Part shown: one piece after another, positions 1 to 9,954 of the stretch | Layout of the letters: each line of letters opens with the position of its first letter | Position numbering within the stretch: the stretch's first letter is position 1 | Assembly (NCBI GenBank): GCA_049999725.1 | Contig: JBNGIS010020580.1 | Coordinates: 25,162-62,897 of the forward strand | Origin: Haplomitrium mnioides | Lineage: Eukaryota; Marchantiophyta; Haplomitriopsida; Calobryales | Direction of reading: 5' to 3' | Length of the DNA: 37,736 nt | Position numbers and translations under genes: made by a program | Notes under the pieces: model-generated | The model's input: only the letters and a program-made list of their open reading frames with translations | What the model was told of the DNA's origin: nothing | Database searches by the model: none

Positions 1-64
1 AAATTTTGACTGCCAAGTGAAACAGGAACTCAGTAGCGGTTCCTAGTTCAAAGTAGCGGGTGTT
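1..64. mobile_element. Right end (TIR) of a DNA element, copy A, rest off-window
   Basis: The reverse complement of 1-64 reads inward AACACCCGCTACTTTGAAC and later CCGCTACTGAG. This matches the right end of the 9.8-kb element at 31895-31944 and the left ends at 22150 and 37520. The sequence abruptly interrupts a copia RNase H reading frame just after its STSGY block, so the element inserted into that copia. A candidate target duplication is atatc at 65-69, but the partner lies outside the window. Only the terminus is visible, so coding content cannot be judged. Confidence 0.7.
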
Positions 65-413
65 ATATCCAGAAGTGGATCTCTTTTTCTCTTGCTCGCC
101 TCCCCAATCTGAATCACAGTAGCTAGTGAGTGTAATCCCTTTACCACCACGATAGGTGATGCCAAGATCTTTTGTGCTTTTCAAATACCTCATAACTCAT
201 TTGGCTGCTTTCCAATGTTGATGACCTAGGTTTTCCATGAACCTACTTAGAGCTCCCACTGAACATGGCAAATCTAGCTTTGTTTCTAGCATAGCATACA
301 TCAGTTTCCCGATTGCTTGTTTGTATTTAACCTTTGCTATTTTTGCGTTCTCTTCCTCATCTTTAGCTCCCATTTCTTTTGACAGTTTGTAACCAGCTTC
401 AAAGGGTGTAATT
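65..413 (-). pseudogene. Outer copia: end of reverse transcriptase and start of RNase H
   Basis: The minus strand encodes the connection between reverse transcriptase and RNase H of a Ty1/copia polyprotein. Visible blocks are TPFEAGYKLSKEMG, YKQAIGKLMYAMLETK, SRFMENLG, VMRYLKSTKDLG and CDSDWG...KRSTSGY, in the usual order. An in-frame stop stands in place of the usual Trp before VMRYL. The upstream part of this reverse transcriptase resumes at 3639, beyond an inserted element: the left fragment starts at codons for TPFEAG, exactly where the right fragment breaks off after VKPAI. RNase H is cut after STSGY by DNA-element copy A, so the catalytic C-terminal part and the 3' LTR are not in the window. 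Confidence 0.85.
409..413. repeat. Target site duplication TAATT, left copy
   Basis: TAATT directly precedes TGTCAGCCC at 414 and recurs directly after CCGACCGACA at 3638. The two copies flank an insert that interrupts a copia reverse transcriptase. Removing the insert and one copy restores a continuous reading frame at that point. Confidence 0.85.
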
Positions 414-1986
414 TGTCAGCCCTCTGGTCGGAGCCTTAACTCTTTTCCAACAGAGTTTCCCCCGATAAAGGGCTGACTTAGTGTTTTGAGACGTTTTATG
501 GGAGGGGCTTTGCACGGAATGGACCCCAACTTCTACTTACCAACTCTGGAGTGCTGCACAACACTCAACAACACCCAAGCACACACTCCACTGCCCACAG
601 ATGCAAGTTACACACCTTCTTCAGGCCTTAACCTCGGAAGGTGCCACTTGGAAGATAGGGGCAGTTAGAACAGAGTATCTGATTCTGGTCTGCAATGGCC
701 TCTTGGTGAGTACTTCAGCAGCCACCTTGCTCATTCACATGCATTTCTCAAGGACACACACAGGTGCATCGATACGCTGCTGAATAATTTCCGAAATATA
801 CTTCAGAGCCCAGATCTGAACCCAATCACGTTGTACACAGAAGGGAAATAGATCCCAGCATCCAATTATCACAATAAAATGCAGTTAGTCCTAACTTCCC
901 ATGTCCAGGGTGTCCTCAAGATCTGATAAATGGAATGCAGGCCCTCTAAAACTAAGAACCTCACTGATTTACAAACAGAACACCAATCTAACAACACACC
1001 TAAACATAGACACACCTACACCTACGCCTTGTTCTGCCAACATTGCATGCCTTGTTCATCTCTCCTCCAACTTTCCTTTAGCAATTCCAGCCTTCCTCTT
1101 TCTCCTCACCCACGCACTCTTAGCCAGATAGTTTTTCAACTTCCCTCACGAGAAGCCCTGAATTTACTTCCTCAGGCTTGGAAGAGGTTTTCTTTAACTT
1201 CCACCTCTGGAAGACAGTCCTCTCGACTACTGGCCACCCACTCCACCTTGAGCTTTGAAGGGATCTTCTCTACAGTGCGCGAGCACTAACACAACCACTC
1301 CTCTCTTGACTCCACAAGATTTTAAGACCAACAACCTTCTTTGAATGCTGCTGGGACTGATCTCTTACACAAATCAAAGCTAAGACGACACTAGGACCCC
1401 CCCTTGGCTGCCCCTCACGAAATACAAACCGAAAAAATCCTTTTCTCCTCTGAGTGTTGGTCCACCTCCAAATGTTGGTCCGCCTTCAAATGTGAGTACA
1501 CTTGAGTAGTCTGAGCCTCTAGAGCCTCATGCTCAGCAATTCCCAGCACCTTCTCAGTCCACCTCTACCATGTGATGGCCTTCCTTCACGAGTCCACCCA
1601 CTTCACCCAAGGTCTCACCAGAACTCTCTCCTTCGTATCTCGTTGCTTTCGCTGCACCAAACAACAGTCTCCCTAGCTTCAGCGTGAGCCAGTCTATCCC
1701 TGCGCTTGTTTCCCCTCCCAGCCTTGATGATTCATCACCGCCCTTCCTTGAAGGTCCTTGTTTCACTTATCTGACGGCCGAGAGGTGTATCCCGCATTTT
1801 TACATGGCTTGTAGATGGGTTTTTACCAGATTCAGAAGCTATAAATGATGCCAACCATTGCGCCTTGTTGTTTTCTTTCCAACAAGACAGATTTCACGCA
1901 AAACTGACACCTGTAGCTCTTGCAATCCACATTTGAATCAGTATACCTTTTTGCTTTGTTTTTTCCTCGTTTTAGCTTGACCACCC

Positions 1987-2140
1987 GTGAGATCCTTCGG
2001 ATGCCAGGTAGTTGACAGGTGGCACATCGGAGGAGCCCATTGGATTCCTCGGACACGGAAACCAATGAGATTCCACAGACGTTGGACAGCTGACATGTGG
2101 CGCGTTGGGGTAGTCCGTTGGATTCCTCGGAATCCGCAAA
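1987..2140. repeat. Two ~78-bp diverged direct repeats in the solo-LTR-like insert
   Basis: The block TTGGATTCCTCGGA occurs at 2040 and again at 2118. Both copies are preceded by related text (gttgacaggtggcac and gttggacagctgacatgtgg), which gives a period of 78 bp. This is a CpG-rich duplicated segment of the type often found in LTR promoter regions. Confidence 0.7.
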
Positions 2141-2589
2141 GCTCAAGATTCTCAAGGAATCTCTAATATTTCCGCAGATTCCCAGAGGCCCGCATGAGCG
2201 CCACGTTTCCGCAAAATACCCCGGAACCCCACCGTCACTTCTCGGAATCCCACCGTCGCTTCGTGGAACCCCGCCGTTGCTCTTCGGAACCTCGCCACGT
2301 CATCCGTAGCCGCGCCGCCCGATGTCGCCCCGCAAAGGGGTAGACGGACCGTCGCAGTTGACTGGATTCCGCGGTTGACCCGCACTGACTCCTTTTCCGC
2401 GGATGCCACGTCATCCACAAAAAGTCCTTCGCTGAGTAAGAACATTACCTATCATCGCTGTTTCGGCATCCGCTCACAATAAGAACAGAGGCTTCATCGC
2501 TTAACTCCTTCCTCCGCTTGATATAGGAACTATCGCAGACTTTCTATGGATCCCTTGCAAACTCTCAGCGCGCTCCGTCAAGCTTTTGT

Positions 2590-2775
2590 CCTCGCCAATG
2601 CCGAAATTGTGATAGGTTTCCGCTTCGCCCTTCTTGCTTAGCCCCACAGTTGCCTCAAAGAATCCTCCATGCAACCGTAATAGTGACAAGTCTTCGCTTT
2701 GTCATTCGCCGCTTCCCCTTTTCCGCTTGGCCTCTAAGCAACCCTCCATGCCGCCAGAATAGTGACAAGTCACCT
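2590..2775. repeat. Three ~71-79-bp diverged direct repeats
   Basis: Related units start near 2599 (tgccgaaattgtgatagg), 2670 (tgcaaccgtaatagtgaca) and 2749 (tgccgccagaatagtgaca), spaced 71 and 79 bp. The second and third share AATAGTGACAAGTC. A shorter pair with a 42-bp period follows at 2845-2930 (AGGGAGGC at 2873 and 2915). Confidence 0.6.
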
Positions 2776-2844
2776 CTTCGTCTGGTCACTGCTTCGCTTA
2801 TCCCTATTTTGCCATCACTTCTAACCCGTTGGACCTTCCTTCAC

Positions 2845-2930
2845 GGATCCTTGTTAAGTGGGGAAACCACATAGGGAGGCTGATCGGATCCCCCTTAACT
2901 GGGGATCCCCATGTAGGGAGGCGAGATCCC
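2845..2930. repeat. 42-bp tandem duplication
   Basis: Two adjacent copies share the order ggatcc, ttaa-tgggga, cca-at, gtagggaggc or catagggaggc. The AGGGAGGC blocks are at 2873 and 2915. It lies at the CpG-rich end of the insert. Confidence 0.6.
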
Positions 2931-3638
2931 GTCAAACTCTTCGGACCCTTGGGAGCCGCCATGTCATCCGTCAACTTCGTGAAGTACGCCGGGAGCGCCA
3001 CGTTTCCGTGGCGCTCCACGGACTCCTCGGGGCAACGGCCGTCGGTTAACTTCCTGAAGGTCGTTCTTCCTTAGTTCAGCCTTGTTCTCTTTGATTCAAC
3101 TTGCACTGCGATCGCCTTGAGCTCTTCTATCTATCGAGGTATAGTAGGCCCCAAATGGTCACGAATTGAGGATGCAGTGGTCAAAACTATTGGCTCCTCT
3201 GTTTTGCATCCCGACTTTCCTCCCCTCGCCTTCATCTCCCGTACTTCTCTGGATTCTTCCTCGATTGTGGCTGGATCCTTTCTTCTGATCTCCCTCTCAC
3301 ATCTGCTTGATTGCTCTTGCTCCCCCTTGTCAGCCCTGCCTATGTCTCGTTCCTGCAAGTCCCTTTGATCCCCCTGCTAGCTTCTTACCTGACTCCTCTG
3401 GATTCCATAGGGCTCCCTCTTGCATTGCAGGATTCATGATATCTATAGGAAAAGGCAGAAAAGAAAGGAAGAGAGGAGAAAGGAGGGAGAGAGGAGAAAG
3501 GTGTAAGGTTGGCATAACAACAATAAAACATTAAAATACACTAAAACACAGCAGGCTAACACAAACTGAAGGAATCAACCAGGCTTGGAAGCTCCGAATT
3601 CGCAAAAAATGAAAAAATTCAGACACACCCGACCGACA

Positions 3639-3643
3639 TAATT
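3639..3643. repeat. Target site duplication TAATT, right copy
   Basis: This is the second copy of TAATT, directly after the GACA end of the 414-3638 insert. It overlaps copia reverse transcriptase codons for Ala-Ile before the frame resumes. Confidence 0.85.
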
Positions 3644-4610
3644 GCAGGCTTTACTTCTTCCATCCTGAAATTTTTCAGGATTGAATCAATGTATCCTTGC
3701 TGATTGAGCTCAATGCTTCTTGGATCCTTGTCCTTAATCACATGTATCCCCAAGATATAGTGTACTTCTCCAAAGTCCACCATTTTGAAAAGGGTACTCA
3801 GACCACGCGTCACGTTGCATAGCAAATTAAGATCATTGTTGAATAATAGCAAGTCGTCCACGTACGCAGTGATTATAATGATAGACCCCTTTACCTCTGA
3901 GCAGTATACGTTGTGATCGGATGTGCATCTAAAATATCCATCACTTTGTAGATATTGGTCTATCTTCTCATACCACGCTCTTGAGGACTATTTTAGTCCA
4001 TATATAGACTTCTTAAGGAGACATACCTTGTCTTCCTTACCATGTGCCTCAATACCATGTGCCCCTCAGGTTGCACCATATAGATCTCTTCACTGAGATC
4101 TCCATTCAGGAATGCTAACTTCACATCCATCTGATGAACTTCTCAGTTCTTCTCTGTTGCTTTGGCCATCAAGCAGCGGACTGATGTCATCTTTACCACT
4201 GGGGCAAACGTTTCCTGAAAATCAATACCTTCTTTCTGCATATATCCTTTGGCTACTATGCGTGCCTTGTACTTGGTGATCTCATTCACAGCTCCACACT
4301 TGAACTTGAACACTCATTTGCACCCTATGGCTTTCTTGCCTATTGGTAAATATGTCGGAACCCAAGTCCCACTTTGTATCAAGGATTGGAACTCCTCATT
4401 TGTAGCATGCTCCCATTGTTTTGCATCATCTCCTTCCATTGCCTGGCTTAGGCTAGTTGGTTCTTGCTCAAGAGCGATGTTAGCCTTACCTTCTTCTAAT
4501 CCAAGCCTAACAATTGGTTTGCGAAGTCTCTGTGACCTCCTTACAGGTTGCAATACCACCTCTTTGATTTCTTCAAATTCCTCCAGGATTGCTGGTCCTT
4601 CTTCCATACC
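3644..4610 (-). pseudogene. Outer copia: reverse transcriptase (N-terminal and palm parts), broken
   Basis: The minus strand encodes a copia reverse transcriptase. The N-terminal stretch at 4314-4607 contains QPVRRSQRLRKP, QAMEGDDAKQWEHATNEEF and SGTWVP...KKAIGCK. The palm carries the catalytic YVDD at 3853-3864, then DLLLFNN, MVDFGEVHYILGIHV and GYIDSILKNFRMEEVKPA. Between about 3870 and 4310 recognisable pieces (for example the KVCLLKKSIYGLK-type and QMDVKLAFLNG-type blocks) are spread over changing frames with stops. The frame ends where the 3.2-kb insert interrupts it and continues at 65-413. It would act in cytoplasmic copying of element RNA, but this copy cannot make an intact enzyme. 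Confidence 0.85.
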
Positions 4611-4733
4611 TTGTTGACTTGAAGAGTAACCCTACTCTTTATCACCTAAAGAGGTCTGCAAAACATCTATAGAGGTTTTCAGAAAGATAGAGATGGTATG
4701 GGTTGGATCTGCATCCACCCTTTATCCCACCTC

Positions 4734-5560
4734 CTACTCGTTGAAAATGACATCCTTGCTTCTAATTATCTTGCTTGTATCTAGATTATACAGTCGATAG
4801 GCCTTTCCTCCATGACTGTACCCAAGAAAGATACACTTTGTTGTCTTGGGTTCCAGCTTCGTATGAAGTGTGCTCGGAACCAAAGCATATGCATCACACC
4901 CAAAGACTCTGAGATGCTTTACTAAAGGTTGACCTTTCCAAGCCTGCCAAAGTGCCATCCCTTCAATTGCCTTCGTGGGGCTAATATTCTTCAAATAAAC
5001 AACTGTAGCTACTGCCTCTGCCCAGACTTGTTCTCCGGGCCCACATGATGTATCATGCTCCTAGCCTTGTTAATGATGGTCCTGTTCAGTCTCTCTGCCA
5101 CACCATTCTGATGTGGTGAATCTCGAGCAGTCACCTCTACTCTTTTGTCTTTCTTTGCAAGAAATCTCTGGAACTGTTGGGAGGTGTACTCTCCTCCACC
5201 ATCAATTCTCAAAACCTTGACCCTTTGGTCAATTTCATTTTCCATCCAACCAGACATTCCTTGAAGTATTGAAATGTCTGATCTTTTGTATGCATGAAAT
5301 AGACAAAAGACATTTTAGATTTATCATCTATGAAGGTTACAAAATATTTGTTGCTAGATAATGAAAGTGTTTTCATAGGTCTACAAACATCGCTATGAAC
5401 TAATTCCAACAGGTTGGATGCCTTCCATCCAACAACTCCTTTCTTGATTGTAGTCTTGTGTGCATTTCCTTCCACACATCCTTCACAGAAATCCAGCGTG
5501 GTGGATTTGTCTAATGCAATATTGCTCACCATGCTGGTGAGCATCTTTATTCCTTGTTCT
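4734..5560 (-). pseudogene. Outer copia: integrase, frameshifted
   Basis: The zinc-binding and catalytic regions are readable on the minus strand in two overlapping frames. At 5209-5544 are FCEGCVEGNAHKT (end of the HHCC finger), LELVHSDVCRPM (first catalytic Asp) and KYFVTFIDDKSKMSFVYFM. At 5009-5257 are LRIDGGGEYTS (second Asp) and SPHQNGVAERLNRT (catalytic Glu). The C-terminal part at 4734-4994 has LRVFGCDAYALVP, FLGYS and KAYRLYNLDTSKI..SKDVIFNE. The catalytic D, D and E are all visible, but frameshifts near 5210-5250 and 4995-5010 break the polyprotein. It belongs to the same element as the flanking reverse transcriptase and gag fragments. Confidence 0.87.
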
Positions 5561-5870
5561 CCTAAGTATCCAAGCCTGTGGTGCTAGAGAGTCATGTTCT
5601 CTCCCTAGACAGCCATGTTGAGGCTTTCCTCTACGTTTGGGATACAATTGAACTTGTACAACATTCCTTCCCTAACTCCAATACAAATTACACTACCATG
5701 CTTGTTCAAGACCTTGCAATCATGTTTTTCAAAAATGACTTTCAAACTAGTGTTTGTTAATGAACTTACTGACACAAGATTCTGTGTGATTTCATGTACA
5801 TAAAGAACCTCCTTTAGGATGTGGGTGGCACTCTTGCCTCCCAAATCCTTTGACCTTGAAATACACATCT
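5561..5870 (-). pseudogene. Outer copia: protease tail and gag-pre-integrase region
   Basis: The minus strand reads KEVLYVHEITQNLVSVSSLT, then VIFEKHDCKVLN, GMLYKFNCIPN and NMAV, the usual copia spacer between protease and integrase. The part before KEVLYV is shifted by one base relative to the frame that enters from the other side of the inner copia. Its upstream partner (protease active site and gag) is at 11651-12510. The two halves are separated only by the inner copia and its duplicated CATCT target. Confidence 0.85.
5866..5870. repeat. Target site duplication CATCT of the inner copia, left copy
   Basis: CATCT directly precedes the left LTR at 5871 and is repeated at 11646-11650 directly after the right LTR. 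Removing LTR to LTR plus one copy joins the protease part of the outer copia in frame. Confidence 0.9.
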
Positions 5871-6701
5871 TTTTGGAAATATCAAAAACAATTTGATATA
5901 TTGCAGCAGTGAAAATCCACTTGAGATGAGAATCATGAGAAAAGGGAAGAAGGGAAAAACATGAGCTTGATGAAGGGGTTCGCATGACAACAAATTCGTG
6001 AATGGATGCTCGCGACCTCCTTCCAGACACGAAAATGCAACCCCCTTCCAAGCACAAAAACGCAAGCTCCTTCTAGACATGAAAACACGACCTTCTTATG
6101 GCAAAATCGCACCTCCTTGCGACGCTCGAAACTCAGCCTAAGCACTTCATGGGAAGTTTACTTGCAAGAAAAAAAGGTCGCCTCTGCTACGCTATGCGAC
6201 CTTTGGTGAGAAAAACAACTCCTTTGCACGTGATTCTCCCTTGAATGCACAAAAACGGGTTACAAGAAATGTGGTTGCAATGAAGATGCGTAGAGCTCCT
6301 CTTCTTCATTATTATATACACAATACAATACCAGCCTTTGGGTGGATTTCTATGGGCGCCTTTGTTCAAAATCTATGAGCGCTTGAATTAGTGCAGGTGA
6401 AGCAGACTTTCTATGAGTATGGACAAGAGCTGCACATTCAATATTCACCTACACTACCTATGTCTTTTCTTCCTGTGAGCACATGCACGATGCATGTGCT
6501 TGATCTATCCTATGAAAGGGACAAGAGTCATTAATGTCCTTAAGGAGCCTTCTGGTGCTAACACGTGTCACCATCGGGTGCCTCCACATGGCACTATCCC
6601 CAAATTCCTCTCTAAACTAGTTAGGAGCTAAACTAGTGAAGAAAGTAAATTTCTGTACAAATGAACATGCTCACCAAAATGTGAACTACCAATTTTCAAC
6701 A
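5871..6701 (-). repeat. Inner copia 3' LTR
   Basis: This sequence of about 831 bp is repeated in the same direction at 10831-11645. Ends on the plus strand are TTTTGGAAATATC and TTTTCAACA. The partner starts TATTGGAAAT, so the LTR has short inverted ends of TATTG...CAACA type. In the first ~150 bases I count about 20 differences between the two LTRs, plus indels, so the insertion is not recent; this is not a full alignment. It holds one more ~25-bp internal repeat unit than its partner. The element reads on the minus strand, so this is the downstream LTR, preceded by a purine tract. Confidence 0.9.
6012..6120. repeat. ~25-bp minisatellite inside the left LTR
   Basis: Units of the type ACCTCCTTCTAGACACAAAA are repeated head to tail: cgacctccttccagacacg, acccccttccaagcacaaa, agctccttctagacatgaa, then shorter accttcttatgg and acctccttgcg. 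The other LTR has the same array at 10972-11055 with one full unit fewer. Confidence 0.75.
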
Positions 6702-6710
6702 CTCCCACTC
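6702..6710 (-). other. Polypurine tract of the inner copia
   Basis: The minus strand reads GAGTGGGAG immediately before the 3' LTR start TGTTGAAAATT. A purine run in this position is the usual plus-strand primer for LTR retrotransposons. Confidence 0.75.
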
Positions 6711-6827
6711 AGCAAAACATTTCACACCAAGCATGTTGATGAATTCCTCATGCTTGTTCCTTGGAAATGCTTTGGTTGGCACATCTGCTACCATGTCACC
6801 TGTTCTACAGAATTGTAGCTCTTTATC

Positions 6828-7265
6828 TTATCCCACCTTTTCCCTAACAAAGTGGCACTGGATGTCAATGTGTTTGGTCTTCAAGTGATAAGTTGGATTC
6901 TTGGCCAACGATATACAACCTTGATTATCCTCACAAATAGTGGTGGGTTTATCCAGCTTGAAACCCACATCTTCCAACAGCCTCCTTAGCCACACAACCT
7001 CTTTGGTGGCTTGAGTAAGAGCCATGTATTCTGCCTCACATGTTGACAAGGGAACTGATGTTTGCCTCTTATTACACCAGCTTATTGAACCTCCTCCCAT
7101 CAGAAAAGCATATCCAAATGTGGAATTTCCATCATCCTTGCTGCTTGCATAGTCGGAGTCACTATATCCGATCAGTGAACTATTGCTAGTCTCAGTGGAT
7201 TCCAGATATCCACTGTACTCCAACACATGATCCTTGGAGCCTTGAAGGTACTAGAAAATTCTTTT
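6828..7265 (-). pseudogene. Inner copia: RNase H
   Basis: The minus strand encodes a copia RNase H domain with SLIGYSDSDYASSKDD, SISWCNKRQTSVPLS, TCEAEYMAL, VVWLRRLLEDVGF, CEDNQGCISLA and TKHIDIQCHFVREKV. The acidic catalytic positions (Asp in DSDYA, Glu in CEAEY, Asp in EDNQ) are present. It would remove the RNA strand during reverse transcription. The frame is separated from the reverse transcriptase by a stop near 7250. It ends about 120 bp before the polypurine tract. Confidence 0.9.
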
Positions 7266-8345
7266 CACTACAAGCTAGTGAGCCATTCTTGGGTTGGACA
7301 TAAACCTTGAGGCAACTCCCACTACATAGGCAATGTCTGGCCTTGTGGCTATCATGGCATAAATTAGGCTACCTACTACACTTTGATATGGGACTTGTAT
7401 CATCTCTTGAGTCTCCTCTTTTGTTCCAGGTCCCATTTCCTTGGTTAACCTCATACCAGCTTCTAATAGAGTGCAAATTGTCCTACAATCTCCCATTCCA
7501 TATCTCTCAAGAATTTTCTCAATGTACACCCTTGGATTCAATGTTATCTTCCTTGCATGTCTATCCCTTTGAACATGTATCCCAAGAAGATAGTGAATCT
7601 CCTGCAGGTATGTTATTTTAAATGGCACCTCTAGGTCCTTCTTCACTTGATTCAATTGCTCCAGATCATTGATGATCATCACTATGTCGTCTACATAGAT
7701 GACCAGAATCACAATGCTCCCACCCTCTCTCTAGATGTAAACACTATGATCTGCATCACTTCTCCTAAAGTTCTTCTCCATCAGATGTGTGTCATTCTGA
7801 TGGTGCCATGCCCTTGACGCTTGCTTGAGGCCATATAATGTCTTCTTTAATTTGTAGACAAGGCTTTCCTTCTCTCTCACAACATATCCTTCTGGCTGCT
7901 ACATATAGATCTCTTCTTTGAGATGTCCATTCAAGAGCGTTGTCTTGACATCAACTTGATGGATCTCCCAGTCCATCATCGCAGCAACAGCCAACAAACA
8001 CTTGATTGAAGAAAACTTTGCAATCGATGCAAAAGTTTCTGTATAATCTACCCCAGCCATTTGTGTGAATCCCTTGGCAACCAGCCTTGCCTTGTATCTC
8101 TCCACAAACCCATCAACTTGGTACTTAACCTTCAATACCCACTTACACTCCACGACTTTCCTTCCCTTGGGCAATTTGGTTAGAGTCCAGGTTTGGTTCT
8201 TATGGACCAAATCTAATTCCTCCTTACAAGCCAGCTCCCATGCATTGGAGTCCTCCCTAGACAACGCCTCCTTTAGTGTTAGTGGATCATTTGCTACAGC
8301 CACATTGACTGAGAATGTCTCTAGCATTGCTAGATCCAGCCTCAC
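7266..8345 (-). pseudogene. Inner copia: reverse transcriptase
   Basis: Two long minus-strand frames cover the domain. At 7899-8345 are KEALSREDSNAWELACKEEL, NQTWTLTKLPKGRK, CKWVLKVK, RYKARLVAKGFTQ, YTETFASIAKFSSIK and IHQVDVKTTLLNGHLKEEIYM. At 7275-7712 are the catalytic YVDD at 7686-7697, IHYLLGIHV, YIEKILERYGM, QSVVGSLIYAM and TRPDIAYVVGVASRFMSNP. About 190 bp between them (7713-7898) still show thumb and finger text, but with stops. It is closer to full length than the outer copia, yet still broken. Confidence 0.9.
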
Positions 8346-8348
8346 TAG

Positions 8349-8890
8349 CTACTTGTTCAGTCTCCCAGAATGCCTTGGCTCAACATCCTCTCCTTCCACA
8401 AGATTCCTCTCATTTACCACTTGTACTCCCACTACTGGAATTAATTCCTTATTGTTTCCAATTTCAGTTTCTATCCTAGAATGTGAGGTGCTTGGCACGT
8501 CACTTGTGTACTCAATTATTTTCTTCTGTCTCTTGGAGACTTCCAAACTTTGCTTCTATGCCAACTGCAAGTGAACTTGCCAGATCCTCTAGTGATCTCT
8601 CATCAAACACCACGTCTCGACTCCTAATTATCTGGCTTGTCTCACAATTGAGCAACATGTACCCTTTGCAGTCCTCCCAGTATCCCAAAAACACACATTT
8701 GAATGTTTTTGCATCTAATTTCCCTCTTAGTTCATAAGGTACTAATGCATTAGCATCACAGCCAAAAAATTCTGAGATGTGAGACATCATGTTTCTTACC
8801 TGACCATGCTTCCTCTGGTGTCATATTTCTCACAGCCTTGGTAGGGCATTGGTTTCTAAGGTAGACTGCTGTGTTCACAGCCTTAGCCTA
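8349..8890 (-). pseudogene. Inner copia: integrase C-terminal part and linker
   Basis: The frame at 8512-8790 has HISEFFGCDANALVP, KTFKCVFLGY, KGYMLLNCETSQII and SRDVVFDE, the conserved copia integrase C-terminal block. The overlapping frame at 8349-8546 carries the low-complexity linker to reverse transcriptase, ending EPRHSGRLNK. A frameshift separates them. There is a stop upstream near 8890, where the integrase core frame ends. Confidence 0.85.
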
Positions 8891-9433
8891 GAAATTACTC
8901 TAGATGTTCCTTACATAGAGTATGCTCCTTACACTCTCCATGATGGTCCTGTTCATCCTTTCTGCCACACCATTTTGTGATGGAGAATCCCTTGCTGTGA
9001 GTTGGTGCTTGATCTTATGCTCTCTTGGAAAGCCTATAAGTTCCTTGGACATATACTCCCCTCCCCCATCGGTACAGAGTACCTTCACTTTCATTTCTAG
9101 CTCATTCTCCACTTGAGCTTTGAAACTACAAAACTTTGAAAAGCATTCACATTTGGACTTCATCATATAGACAAATGTTTTCCTTGTTAAATCATCAATG
9201 AAGGTTACAAAATACCTTGCTCCTCCTAAGGAAGGTATACTTACTGGTCCACAGACATCTAAGTAGACCAGTTCAAGCTTTTTTCTTGCTCTCCTTCCTT
9301 CCTTGGGAAAAACACTTTTGTTTTGTTTTCCCTTGATGCAACCTATACAAAAACCTAAACTCCCACTGTCTAGACAGTCCAGTCTAGACACCATGCTTCC
9401 CTGCCTCAAGATCCTCAAATCTTGGTATCCCAA
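8891..9433 (-). pseudogene. Inner copia: integrase zinc finger and catalytic core
   Basis: The minus-strand frame of 177 codons reads LGFCIGCIKGKQNKSVF (Cys pair of the HHCC finger), LELVYLDVCGP (first Asp), ARYFVTFIDDLTRKTFVYMM, VLCTDGGGEYMS (second Asp) and SPSQNGVAERMNRTIMESVR (Glu). All three catalytic acids are visible. This enzyme inserts element DNA into the genome. The frame closes at a stop near 8900. Confidence 0.92.
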
Positions 9434-9954
9434 ACATCAAAGTCTTTGATGCCACAAATGTGCATTCTCTTTACTAGTCACAACAATGGCCTGTGCCTTC
9501 TTCAGGGGACTGCTGCACAGCTTGTACAGTTTGTTCTCCATGATTCATTGCCCTATGATTTTCTCAGTTGGGCTGTAAATCTTAGCTCCCCTATTATCTA
9601 TCCAGACACCATACCCCTCCTCAGATATGCACCTAATAGAGAGTAAGTTCTTGCTTAGTACTGGGACATACAATACCCTGGACAAATTTGCCTTTGTTGA
9701 TTTTAATCCTAGGTGCATGGTGACTGATATTTCTCTAGCTTGATAAGCCATCAAATGCCTTGCATCACCTAGATACGTTGTTGTGGGATGAATGTCCAGC
9801 AGTATATTGAACCAACCTTTTCTACCAATGCAATGATTTGTGGCACTTGAATCAAGATACCACACATCTTCCTCAGATGTCTTCTCAGCACGTGCAATAA
9901 GCACCAATTTCGTAGCCTCATCCTTGATATTAGTGTCTGATCTGACATCAACAT
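9434..9954 (-). pseudogene. Inner copia: protease and gag-pre-integrase
   Basis: The frame at 9545-9907 contains WYLDSSATNHC (the copia aspartic protease motif is D-S/T-G/A; here DSSA), GDARHLMAYQAREISV, LSRVLYVPVLSKNLLSI and YGVWIDNRGAKIYS. It leads into the integrase after a break near 9434-9545. The protease matures the Gag-Pol polyprotein. The second motif residue is changed relative to the usual DSGA, and stops break the frame downstream. Confidence 0.88.

Larger units (their letters stand above)
414..3638. mobile_element. 3.2-kb solo-LTR-like insertion (TGTC...GACA) in the outer copia
   Basis: The insert is bounded by TGTCAGCCC and CCGACCGACA, i.e. TG...CA ends with a 4-bp inverted repeat, and by the 5-bp duplication TAATT. 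No reverse transcriptase, integrase or gag similarity was seen on either strand. The short open frames in it are not conserved-looking. TG...CA ends, a 5-bp duplication and no coding content fit a solo LTR of a large LTR retrotransposon, or a non-autonomous element. The plus strand is pyrimidine-rich. The middle (about 1980-3070) is much richer in CpG than its surroundings and holds short tandem repeats, as in a U3 promoter block. Orientation is unknown because no TATA box or polyadenylation signal was convincing. Confidence 0.75.

Noticed and set aside
930-1289. 119-codon open frame in the solo-LTR-like insert
   Set aside because: Low-complexity Ser/Leu/Pro text from pyrimidine-rich DNA; overlapping frames are equally long.
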